Shown here: positions 16,923 to 24,472 of the stretch, piece after piece
How positions within the stretch are numbered: position 1 is the stretch's first letter
How the letters are laid out: every line of letters begins with the position of its first letter
From: JAMQKA01 sp031569985
GTDB taxonomy: Bacteria; Bacteroidota; Rhodothermia; Balneolales; Balneolaceae
Length of the DNA: 64,000 bases
Assembly (NCBI RefSeq): GCF_031569985.1
Contig: NZ_JAMQKA010000019.1
Coordinates: forward strand, 36,879-100,878
Reading direction: 5' to 3'
Translations under genes and position numbers: made by a program
Notes under the pieces: model-generated
The model's input: the letters and a program-made list of their open reading frames with translations, nothing else
Database searches by the model: none
Told to the model about the DNA's origin: nothing

Positions 16923-17444
16923 AATCCGATTGAATTCTAATGACTTACGAGAATAATATTGCGAGTTAACTGCAAGGATATTTAGACCAAGTGCCCGTTT
17001 ACCTTGCATATGATCCGGGTGATTCAGCAGCTTCCTTCTCCTGGAGTCCTTTTAGCCGGAGGCGTGTTCATTTTTTCAGTGACGAAAAAACGAACCAAAA
17101 AAGGTCACCAGAGAATCCTAGATGTTGTGCTATCTTGCTCCCAAAGAATCTGTTGCTTTGGAACGTTCCTCGCTTTTTATAAAACAGATTGCAAGGATTC
17201 TCTGGACTCAGGGCAGCAGCCATAGCTATCTTGGATCGCCCCCTCCAGCCTTTACATCAGCCAGTGATTTTTTTGATGGACCGTTCTTTAGTCCGCATGC
17301 CGGCGGATTTGTTCACACAAAAAGGAACACCTCCAACAACGAAAAAACTACCTTCTTTTTGAGGATGGCCTAATTATGTATTTCAAAATCTCTCAATAGT
17401 TGCATATGTTGGTGATCGAATAACCTATACTTAACTCCCATTGG
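16923..17444. repeat. Non-coding region with an A-rich-loop hairpin element
   Basis: No credible gene is seen; several short open frames are by-products of the repeat. GTTCATTTTTT (17066-17076) is followed by a stem GTGAC/GTCAC (17079-17083, 17104-17108) closing a loop with GAAAAAACGAACCAAAAA. Next come perfect 12-base arms CCAGAGAATCCT (17108-17119) and AGGATTCTCTGG (17194-17205) enclosing CCAAAG/CTTTGG. The same head with a different hairpin body is at 31343-31519, and part of the right arm region recurs at about 57183-57211. Confidence 0.6.
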
Positions 17445-18464
17445 ATGCGTAACAAACTGTTCTACTTTTTTGCAGGATTTCTACTCTTGGCCATCGGGTT
17501 GTTTGCCTATCACTTCTATGCAGCCAACAATGCGGAACGAACACTGGACGAGACGATCCAAGAGATTACAAAGAAATCCCAGCTGAACCTAAATATCGAC
17601 TACTCTTCAATAGAAGTCAGCCCCTTTTCCGGCGATATCCACATTTCGGATATCAACATTTTTCACGACCAGGCGATTCAGCGGGCGGCTTCTGCACGGT
17701 TTGACCTCACATATTCTGATTTTCTCAATTTTATGCTTTGGGGAGCGGAATCGGGGTTGAAGCAGGTGGAAACAGCCAAATTAGATCTTCGATCAATCTC
17801 GTATACTAACCGGGAGACCTTCCTTGAAGTGAAACTGGATACCATGCGGGTCAATTACAGTGGCAATCTTTGGGATTTAGTTGTCATTAGTATGACGCAG
17901 CGGCCGACCCAGCTTCAGCATAATATCAAAGCCAGTGGCACTAAATTCCGATTCTACCAGGGGGAATCTGCAGTAGGTGCAGTCAGCGCCGATTCCCTAA
18001 CAATAAACGCCTATTTCGGCCATTCTGCTTCGAATCCAGATTCCCTGTTTAATAGCCTTGAACTAAGCAGCATCACCTGGACGCCACCGAAATCTATCCA
18101 GCAACAATACCAGTTTTTTATCCAGGGTTTTGGATATCAGGCTGACTCTATTCCGTTGCGCAGCGCCTCTCTCATCTACCGGAATACGTTGGAAGATAAC
18201 CTCTTGTCGGTAAAAGATATGAGTATTAACTCTGAGCTTTTTACCGTGTCAATAGATGGATATGTGATGCTGGATACCGATCAATTTAATCAGTCGAATA
18301 TGCGAAATGTGGCGATCAGGCTTCACGAGATGTCTCCCAAATTTCAGAACTTTATGCAGCAACTCGAAAAGCTGATGGGTTTGCAAATTCCGGGTGGCGA
18401 CAGCGACCTGCAGATACGGTTGAATGGGCCCTTAGCTAAGCCAGAGTTTACATTTAAGCCGTGA
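17445..18464 (+). CDS. Membrane-anchored AsmA-like envelope protein
   Basis: This 339-residue protein has one N-terminal membrane helix (about residues 5-27, LFYFFAGFLLLAIGLFAYHF) and then a long beta-rich region. The opening NIDYSSIEVSPFSGDIHISDINIF resembles the start of AsmA/DUF748-type repeats, in which layers of beta strands form a groove thought to carry lipid between membranes. The tail LNGPLAKPEFTFKP is also AsmA-like, where a strand ends in GP....P.f. The family call is by pattern only and the function is unproven. It stands alone between repeat-rich gaps. Confidence 0.55.
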   Translation: MRNKLFYFFAGFLLLAIGLFAYHFYAANNAERTLDETIQEITKKSQLNLNIDYSSIEVSPFSGDIHISDINIFHDQAIQRAASARFDLTYSDFLNFMLWGAESGLKQVETAKLDLRSISYTNRETFLEVKLDTMRVNYSGNLWDLVVISMTQRPTQLQHNIKASGTKFRFYQGESAVGAVSADSLTINAYFGHSASNPDSLFNSLELSSITWTPPKSIQQQYQFFIQGFGYQADSIPLRSASLIYRNTLEDNLLSVKDMSINSELFTVSIDGYVMLDTDQFNQSNMRNVAIRLHEMSPKFQNFMQQLEKLMGLQIPGGDSDLQIRLNGPLAKPEFTFKP

Positions 18465-18493
18465 CTTTTAGATTAGGCCATAAAAACCTTCTA

Positions 18494-18580
18494 GGAGTCT
18501 GTCGGACTTAGCATAACCTACTGCGAACCATCCGAATTTGGCCGGATTCTCGTTACAATTCCCTAAGTCCGACAGACTCC
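18494..18580. repeat. Small element bounded by perfect 18-base inverted repeats
   Basis: GGAGTCTGTCGGACTTAG at 18494-18511 is repeated in exact reverse complement at 18563-18580; one more imperfect triplet extends each side. The 51-base interior has no coding potential. The compact shape and perfect ends fit a MITE-like remnant or a strong hairpin after the AsmA-like gene. No clear target-site duplication was seen. The following 244 bases (18581-18824) show nothing recognisable apart from the regulator's ribosome-binding site. Confidence 0.7.
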
Positions 18581-18824
18581 CAGGCCCCAACTATTTTTTC
18601 ATCCCATTTTTTCAAAAAAGAGAGAGAAAAATCAGGAATACAGCTAAGTTCCTTCTGGATTAAGTGCCAGCTGGCCAACTAATTTTTGGAAAAAGCGGTC
18701 AGTAACCTCATAATTTGGGAATAGACCAGACTCAACAATTATTCTGGTTTTTGTTTCTTACTTTTCATTTAACGTGAATGCGGTAGTCATTCTTTTTTCA
18801 TAACCTTTTACTGTGGGAGTTTCC

Positions 18825-19937
18825 ATGCCTATTTTTATGGATCGACACGATCTGCCTGAAATAACTGCAAAGGATGTAGCCGAGGCACATAAACAGGATA
18901 TGGAAATACAGGACCAGTTTGACTGCCGGGCCCTTACGTATTGGTTTGATGAGGTGCGCGGGGCTGCTTTTTGCCTGGTGGAAGCCCCAAACAAACAGTC
19001 TGTAATAGATCTGCATAATCATTCCCACGGAATGGTACCGGGTAACATAATCGAGGTAGATAGCAAGGTAGTGGAAGCTTTTCTTGGACGAATCAAAGAT
19101 CCAGAACATTTTGATGAAGTGTCTGACGGATTTAGTGACCCGGCTTTTCGTACCATAATGGTTACGGAATTGCAGGATGCTGTAATCCTCAAGCACAAAT
19201 TGGGATCAAAAGATTTTTATAACCTCCTCCGGAAATCAAAAAAACTGCTTGAAGAATCGGCTCAACAGTTTGCCGGTAAACTGGTCTCAAATAATGAGAA
19301 CGATTGGATTACCTCTTTTGCTTCTACATCCAAGGCTGTAAGCTGCGCCCTCGAAATAAATCGCAGAATTTCCTATCTCGAACCCTCTTCTACCCCAAAA
19401 GAGGAATTGTACTGGACTATTGGTTTAAGTGCTGGTGATCCGGTAACAAAGCAAGAAGATTTTTTTGGGGAAACTATTCAATTGGCCAAACGTCTCTGCC
19501 TCACTGCCAGAAATGGTCAGATTGTTGTCTCTTCGCTTGTTAATAATCTTTTCAAAAAAGAAAAGCTCGAGGAGCTATCTTCTCATAAAAATATTAAATC
19601 ACTGCAACCTGATGACGAACGCTTCCTCAACAATCTGATGGATACAATGGAGGAGGTCTGGAACAAAAAGGATTTGACAAATGCTGATTTAACCAGGAAA
19701 CTGGGACTAAGTGAATCCCAGTTCTATCGAAAACTCTCCTCCCTGACCGGCAAAACACCCACCGAATTCATAAAAGAAATCCGCCTTGCACGGGCTGTAA
19801 AACTCATTGAAAATAAAGAGGGAAACATATCTCAAATTGCATTTGAAACTGGCTTTAATAATCCCTCCTATTTTTCAAAATGTTTCAGTAACCGATTTGG
19901 AATCCTGCCTTCGACCTATAGCAACGTTGTCAACTAG
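18825..19937 (+). CDS. DUF4242 / degenerate class III cyclase / AraC-HTH fusion regulator
   Basis: This 370-residue protein has three parts. Residues 1-82 (MPIFMDRHDLPE, QDQFDCRALTYWFDEVRG, IIEV) match DUF4242, the small ferredoxin-like domain of the SCO4226 nickel-binding type. Residues about 108-222 follow the class III adenylate cyclase fold (FYNLLRKSKKLLEESAQQFA, then DFFGETIQLAKRL and GQIVVSS), but the metal aspartates are altered: FTDIVGS becomes VTELQDA and GDG becomes ENDW, so catalysis is unlikely. Residues about 255-370 are an AraC-type double HTH (LGLSESQFYRKLSSLTGKTP, FNNPSYFSKCFSNRFG). The frame opens 12 bases earlier at a GTG, but the ATG with GGGAG at 18815-18819 and a DUF4242-like start fits better. 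It probably senses a ligand and may control the oxidase gene next to it. Confidence 0.8.
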   Translation: MPIFMDRHDLPEITAKDVAEAHKQDMEIQDQFDCRALTYWFDEVRGAAFCLVEAPNKQSVIDLHNHSHGMVPGNIIEVDSKVVEAFLGRIKDPEHFDEVSDGFSDPAFRTIMVTELQDAVILKHKLGSKDFYNLLRKSKKLLEESAQQFAGKLVSNNENDWITSFASTSKAVSCALEINRRISYLEPSSTPKEELYWTIGLSAGDPVTKQEDFFGETIQLAKRLCLTARNGQIVVSSLVNNLFKKEKLEELSSHKNIKSLQPDDERFLNNLMDTMEEVWNKKDLTNADLTRKLGLSESQFYRKLSSLTGKTPTEFIKEIRLARAVKLIENKEGNISQIAFETGFNNPSYFSKCFSNRFGILPSTYSNVVN

Positions 19938-20102
19938 CGTTATTACGCCTGTTTAACTCATCACTTAATTCTCCCTCTGAATTATTTCTTCAATTATTTG
20001 AATGAAATGTGGTAGACATCTCTCCTCCTCTATTTTAATATCCAAATAGTAAAATCCTGAGTGATCAGCAATGAAGATCACCAAATCAAACCCAGCAAAG
20101 AA

Positions 20103-21518
20103 ATGGAATTAGTACAAGCAGCTACCCTGGATGCCAAGAAAGTGAAGTTGAGTAAGGAGAACCTGGAGGAGTTGTCGAGTCATATTCGAGGTGAGATTGT
20201 CACACCCGATAGTAAAGACTATGATGAAGCCCGCTCTATCTATAACGGGATGGTCGACAAAAAGCCCTCACTTATTGTGTATTGTAGCGATGTTGCAGAT
20301 GTAAAGGTCTGTGTAAACTTTGCCCGAGAGTATAATCTCCTTACTTCTGTCCGCGGGGGTGGGCACAACGGCCCCGGTCTGGCACTCTGCGAGGAGGGGA
20401 TGGTTATTGACCTTTCCGGGTTGAAGGGGATACGGGTAGATCCCCGGGAGCGAACCGTACGGGCTGAAGCAGGATGCACATGGGGGGATGTGGACCATGC
20501 CACACATGCCTTTGGGCTTGCAACAGTCAGCGGTATTATCTCTACCACCGGAATTGCCGGACTAACCCTGGGTGGTGGACATGGCTATCTAAGCAGAAAG
20601 TACGGTCTCACGGTTGATAACCTTTTAGAAGCTGATGTTGTACTGCCAGACGGACGGTTTGTGACCGCCAACCAAAATCAACACTCCGACCTTTTTTGGG
20701 CCTTACGAGGGGGTGGGGGTAATTTTGGGATCGTTACCTCTTTCAAGTATTGTCTCCATCCTGTTGATACCATCGTTGGCGGCCCCATGTTCTGGCCGAT
20801 TGCTCAAACGGAAAAGATCATGCAGTGGTACCTTTCGTTCATCACCGATGTCCCCGAGGATGTGTATGCCTTTTTCCTGACGGCTGAGGTCCCTGGTGAT
20901 CCCTTTCCTCCCAAACTTCACGGGGAAAAAGTTTGTGGACTTGTATGGTGTATCACGAGCTCGACAGAAGAAGCGGAACCTTTCCTCCAACAGGCGCGTG
21001 AGGTTGAGGAGCCCATATTTGAACATGTGAGCCCAATGCCTTATCCCATGCTGCAGGCTGCATTTGACGGCATTTACCCTGAGGGCCTGCAATGGTATTG
21101 GAAAGGTGATTTTATTCGTGAACTGTCGGATGAAGCTATATCCGAGCATCTTAATTTTGCAGAAGTTCCGACTACCCGTTCAACCATGCACATGTATCCA
21201 ATCAATGGTAAGGTCCATGAGATGGGAGTAGATGAAACCGCCTGGAGCTACCGCGACGTGAACTGGTCGATGGTGATAGCAGGGGTGTCTTCAGACCCGG
21301 CTGAAAAAGAAAAAATTATGAATTGGGCCCGGGATTATTGGGAAGCTACACACCCTTACAGCGCCGGTGCTGCGTACGTTAATTTCATGATGGAGGAGGG
21401 TGATGATCGCGTGAAAGCCACCTATGGAGAAAATTACGAGCGGCTGCAAAAGATAAAGGCGAAATATGATCCGGATAACTTCTTACGAAAAAACCAGAAT
21501 ATCAGCCCCAAAAAATAA
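20103..21518 (+). CDS. FAD-linked oxidoreductase (PCMH/BBE family)
   Basis: This 471-residue flavoprotein belongs to the berberine-bridge-enzyme-like family. The FAD domain has SVRGGGHNGPG with H88, the residue that carries the 8-alpha histidyl link, then TVSGIISTTGIAGLTLGGG and ALRGGGGNFGIVT. The cysteine that forms the second FAD link in bicovalent members is absent: the position reads TTG. The C-terminal BBE motif is AYVNFMMEEGDDRVKATYGE with the final YDPDNFLRKNQNI. A GTG at 20061 would add 14 residues; the ATG at 20103 was preferred. The substrate is unknown (sugars, alkaloids and aromatics are used by relatives). It lies 165 bases after the AraC-type fusion regulator, in the same direction. 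Confidence 0.85.
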   Translation: MELVQAATLDAKKVKLSKENLEELSSHIRGEIVTPDSKDYDEARSIYNGMVDKKPSLIVYCSDVADVKVCVNFAREYNLLTSVRGGGHNGPGLALCEEGMVIDLSGLKGIRVDPRERTVRAEAGCTWGDVDHATHAFGLATVSGIISTTGIAGLTLGGGHGYLSRKYGLTVDNLLEADVVLPDGRFVTANQNQHSDLFWALRGGGGNFGIVTSFKYCLHPVDTIVGGPMFWPIAQTEKIMQWYLSFITDVPEDVYAFFLTAEVPGDPFPPKLHGEKVCGLVWCITSSTEEAEPFLQQAREVEEPIFEHVSPMPYPMLQAAFDGIYPEGLQWYWKGDFIRELSDEAISEHLNFAEVPTTRSTMHMYPINGKVHEMGVDETAWSYRDVNWSMVIAGVSSDPAEKEKIMNWARDYWEATHPYSAGAAYVNFMMEEGDDRVKATYGENYERLQKIKAKYDPDNFLRKNQNISPKK

Positions 21519-21613
21519 ATATACCTTACTTGTCGATAAAAAGTACGTTATTGTGGATGAATTAAATTTTTATGATTGTGAATACAACAAGTTAGGGTCA
21601 AGATCTTACTGAT

Positions 21614-22717
21614 TTACCCAGGACCTTGTTTTGACAAATCATCTGCCTTCTTTTTGAGGCGGTTCAGGTACCATGCCCGCGTTGCCAGCACGCCCAGTGT
21701 CAATACTGTAATGGGAACGACAAACCAGATCATAACGGCGTTGAAACGCGGCAGAAGTTCATGGCCGGTGACATCCAAAAACAGGTAGGCCAGGTAGGCG
21801 CAGTAGTAAAAAATAAAGACGCCTCCCTCCCATCGTGTGATGCGGTGGCCGGTAAAGAAAATGGGAAGGCAAGCGATACTCACTGCTACCATAAATGGTA
21901 GATCGAGCGCGATGGCAGCCTCGGACACTTCGAACCCGTTGCTGACAACCGAACTTAATCCCAGCACAAACAGGAGGTTAAAAATATTACTGCCCAGTAC
22001 GTTACCAACGGAAAGATCCTGCTTCCCCTGGAAGGCCGCCATAACAGAGGTGGCCAATTCCGGGAGTGAAGTGCCGATGGCGATGATGGTCAGTCCAATC
22101 ACCAGCTCACTCATTCCCAGCGAGCGAGCAATCTCCACCGCACTATCCACCATCCAGTGGGCTCCTAATATCAAAGTGCCCAATCCAACCACAAATATCC
22201 CTATTTGAACCGGCAGAGGATGTTCTACTTTGGGTGGACCTTCGCTGTGAGTTTCTTCAGGGCCCGATTCCTTTTGGATCTGCCTGACCTGAAAAATGAT
22301 AAACCCTATGAAGAGTACCAGCATGATGGCGCCCTCCCAAAGCTGGAGGAGTCCATCAAGGCTAAGCAGGTATACCAGCACGGACAGGGCAATCACGATG
22401 GGTACGTCCAGCAGGACCATGCGCCGCCGAATGGCGATGGGCGCTAACAGCGCACTGATACCAAGGATGACCAGGATGTTTGCGATATTGCTGCCCACAA
22501 CATTCCCCAGCGCAACTGCAGCTTCGCCTGCCAGTGCTGCATCGAGGCTTACCGCGACCTCCGGCGCACTGGTCGCAAATGCCACAATCACAACCCCGAC
22601 AAACACCGGTGGAATCTCATAGCGCGCAGCGATACCCGAGGAGGAGTCTACCAACCACTGGGCACCGGCCAACAGGAAAACGAGACCAAGAACAAATAAC
22701 AGGTATGTCAAAATCAT
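21614..22717 (-). CDS. Calcium/sodium antiporter (CaCA family)
   Basis: This 367-residue membrane protein has about ten helices and the two inverted alpha-repeats of the CaCA superfamily: ATSAPEVAVSLDAAL with GNVVGSNIANILVILG in the first half, and IAIGTSLPELATSVMAA with GNVLGSNIFNLLFVLG in the second. The acidic residues in the APE and LPE motifs are the ion ligands. The linker between halves is rich in E and S. It probably exports Ca2+ in exchange for Na+ or H+, as YrbG-like proteins are proposed to do. It is the first member of a leftward-facing transporter series and is separated from nhaA by a repeat element. Confidence 0.9.
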   Translation of the reverse strand: MILTYLLFVLGLVFLLAGAQWLVDSSSGIAARYEIPPVFVGVVIVAFATSAPEVAVSLDAALAGEAAVALGNVVGSNIANILVILGISALLAPIAIRRRMVLLDVPIVIALSVLVYLLSLDGLLQLWEGAIMLVLFIGFIIFQVRQIQKESGPEETHSEGPPKVEHPLPVQIGIFVVGLGTLILGAHWMVDSAVEIARSLGMSELVIGLTIIAIGTSLPELATSVMAAFQGKQDLSVGNVLGSNIFNLLFVLGLSSVVSNGFEVSEAAIALDLPFMVAVSIACLPIFFTGHRITRWEGGVFIFYYCAYLAYLFLDVTGHELLPRFNAVMIWFVVPITVLTLGVLATRAWYLNRLKKKADDLSKQGPG

Positions 22718-22758
22718 TGGAGAGACGGATACTTAATAATTTACTGAGAAGATTAAAA

Positions 22759-22961
22759 TAACGTGAATTCGATTTAAAGGAGAAAGCCCAAAAATACTCC
22801 TCTGTCATCTCGAATGGAGCCTGCGGAATGAGAGATCTTTGTATCTCTGAGGGGCCGCCACGTCAAAAAAGATCTCTCCCTTTCGGTCGAGATGACTGCT
22901 TAAGAGGGGCTAAAAAGTATTCCTTGACTTCCGAAAGCTGTATCGAACTCAGGTTAAAATA
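22759..22961. repeat. TIR element, copy I (between the CaCA gene and nhaA)
   Basis: The left terminal repeat TAACGTGAATTCGATTTAA begins at 22759 and the right one reads, in reverse complement from 22961, TATTTTAACCTGAGTTCGAT; they share the core TAACsTGArTTCGAT. The interior holds a GTCATCTCGA/TCGAGATGAC hairpin (22804-22813 with 22887-22896) and an inner GAGAGATCTTT/AAAGATCTCTC pair. It resembles copies II-IV at 43530-43746, 43961-44117 and 31274-31582. No gene is seen in 22718-23061. Confidence 0.65.
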
Positions 22962-22995
22962 CAAAGTGAAATTGCAGAAATAAGTAAGTAATCAG

Positions 22996-23031
22996 AAAAA
23001 AACCTGCCAGGTAGATTGCAACCTGGCAGGT
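22996..23031 (-). terminator. Intrinsic terminator of nhaA
   Basis: On the minus strand ACCTGCCAGGT (23031-23021) and ACCTGGCAGGT (23012-23002) form a perfect 11-base stem with an 8-base loop, followed at once by a run of seven T (23002-22996). It lies about 30 bases after the nhaA stop. Confidence 0.9.
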
Positions 23032-23061
23032 CTTATTAAACGGAACTCTATGTTATAAACA

Positions 23062-24411
23062 CTATGCAGTTTCAGCTGAGTCGGGAACATTGAGTGGTTC
23101 TTGTTCTTCCGCGTGTACATCCGGGCGCCGACTAAGGTAGAAGTACCCAAGCAGACCACTGACAAGCGATCCCAGTAAAATCCCCACCTTGGCATACTCG
23201 AGGAAGACCGGACTCTGGGGAAATGACAGGTTCCCGATAAACAGGGACATCGTAAATCCAATACCCGACAGCAGGGACACGCCATATACCACCTTCCAGG
23301 TCTCCTTGGAGCTGTTCAATCCTGACATGTTGAGCTTGGTTAGGATCCATGTAGATCCCCAGATACCGATCTGCTTTCCAAAAAACAGTCCAAGGGCAAT
23401 ACCCCAGGTCAGCGTCGAAATAAACGCCTGACCCATCGTTTCCGGGTCAAAAATAACCCCGGCGTTAGCGAACGCAAAAATTGGCATAATCAAAAAATAG
23501 ACACTGAAATGCAGTTTGTGCTCCAACCGGTGCAGGGGCGACTCTGCATGTTCAACTGTTGCATCCATGTGATGCAGCGCTTGCTCCCTGGAGACCGGGA
23601 GATCTTTGTCAGAAGCCTGTTCAAACAGTTCAAAACCTTCACGGGCATATTCGACAAGTCTTTCAACACTCCAACCTCTGCTGGCGGGGATCAGGAAGCC
23701 GAGAACTACACCAGCGATAGTAGCATGCACACCTGATTTAAGCACAGCCCACCACATAATGAAACCGATAATCAGGTATGGACCCAACTTGTTGACTCCC
23801 CTGTAGTTCAAGAGTAGGATCACCAGCATACAGGCGCCGGCAACCCCGAGAGCAACCATACTGATCGATTCGGTATAAAAGAATGCAATTACCAGGACTG
23901 CAATCAGGTCATCCACCACGGCAACGGCGGTTACAAACACTTTCGCCCAAACCGGTACGCGGGAACCAAGTAGTGCTAAAACACCAATTACAAAAGCAAT
24001 ATCCGTAGCCATCGGAATGGCCCAACCGTTCATGTAATCAGTGCCTCCGTTAAATCCAAAAAATATTAATGCGGGAACTGTAGCTCCACCTACCGCCGCT
24101 ACAACTGGAAGCAATGCAGACTGGAATGACGAAAGCTCTCCATATTTTAACTCCCGCTTTATCTCCAGTCCCACCAAGAGGAAAAAGATCGCCATCAGCC
24201 CATCATTAATCCAATGGTGAAGGGACTCATCAATCATGAAGTCGGAAAAGCCCAATACGATATGTGTTTCCAACAGGTGGTGGTATGCCTCACCAAGCGG
24301 GCTGTTGGCAACAATCAGCGCGGCCACAGTTGCCAGCAAAAGCATGATACCCGCCGCCGAATCCTTTTTAAAAAAATCTTTTAGTTTACCTGAAAAACTT
24401 GAATCTGCCAC
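23062..24411 (-). CDS. nhaA: Na+/H+ antiporter NhaA
   Basis: This 449-residue antiporter exports Na+ (or Li+) in exchange for protons. It has the NhaA core: NDGLMAIFFLLVGLEIKREL, PMATDIAFVIGVLALLG, and AVVDDLIAVLVIAFFY with the paired aspartates that bind the ion in helix V. The C-terminal half has KQIGIWGSTWI and LLSGIGFTMSLFIGNLSF. The first 15 residues are a charged amphipathic start before helix I, and a cytosolic loop of about 60 residues rich in E/H interrupts the middle, longer than in E. coli NhaA (388 residues). A clean terminator follows. It fits the salt-adapted transporter block around it. Confidence 0.95.
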   Translation of the reverse strand: MADSSFSGKLKDFFKKDSAAGIMLLLATVAALIVANSPLGEAYHHLLETHIVLGFSDFMIDESLHHWINDGLMAIFFLLVGLEIKRELKYGELSSFQSALLPVVAAVGGATVPALIFFGFNGGTDYMNGWAIPMATDIAFVIGVLALLGSRVPVWAKVFVTAVAVVDDLIAVLVIAFFYTESISMVALGVAGACMLVILLLNYRGVNKLGPYLIIGFIMWWAVLKSGVHATIAGVVLGFLIPASRGWSVERLVEYAREGFELFEQASDKDLPVSREQALHHMDATVEHAESPLHRLEHKLHFSVYFLIMPIFAFANAGVIFDPETMGQAFISTLTWGIALGLFFGKQIGIWGSTWILTKLNMSGLNSSKETWKVVYGVSLLSGIGFTMSLFIGNLSFPQSPVFLEYAKVGILLGSLVSGLLGYFYLSRRPDVHAEEQEPLNVPDSAETA

Positions 24412-24472
24412 TTTTCTATACGTTTTTGTTTAGCGTTTTGGTGATATGGTTAAAAATAGATCATATTTCATT

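Noticed and set aside
16991..17373. Three overlapping small plus-strand ORFs
   Set aside because: They run through the hairpin repeat; the frames contain translated repeat text (for example TKKRTKKGH) and no protein-like pattern.
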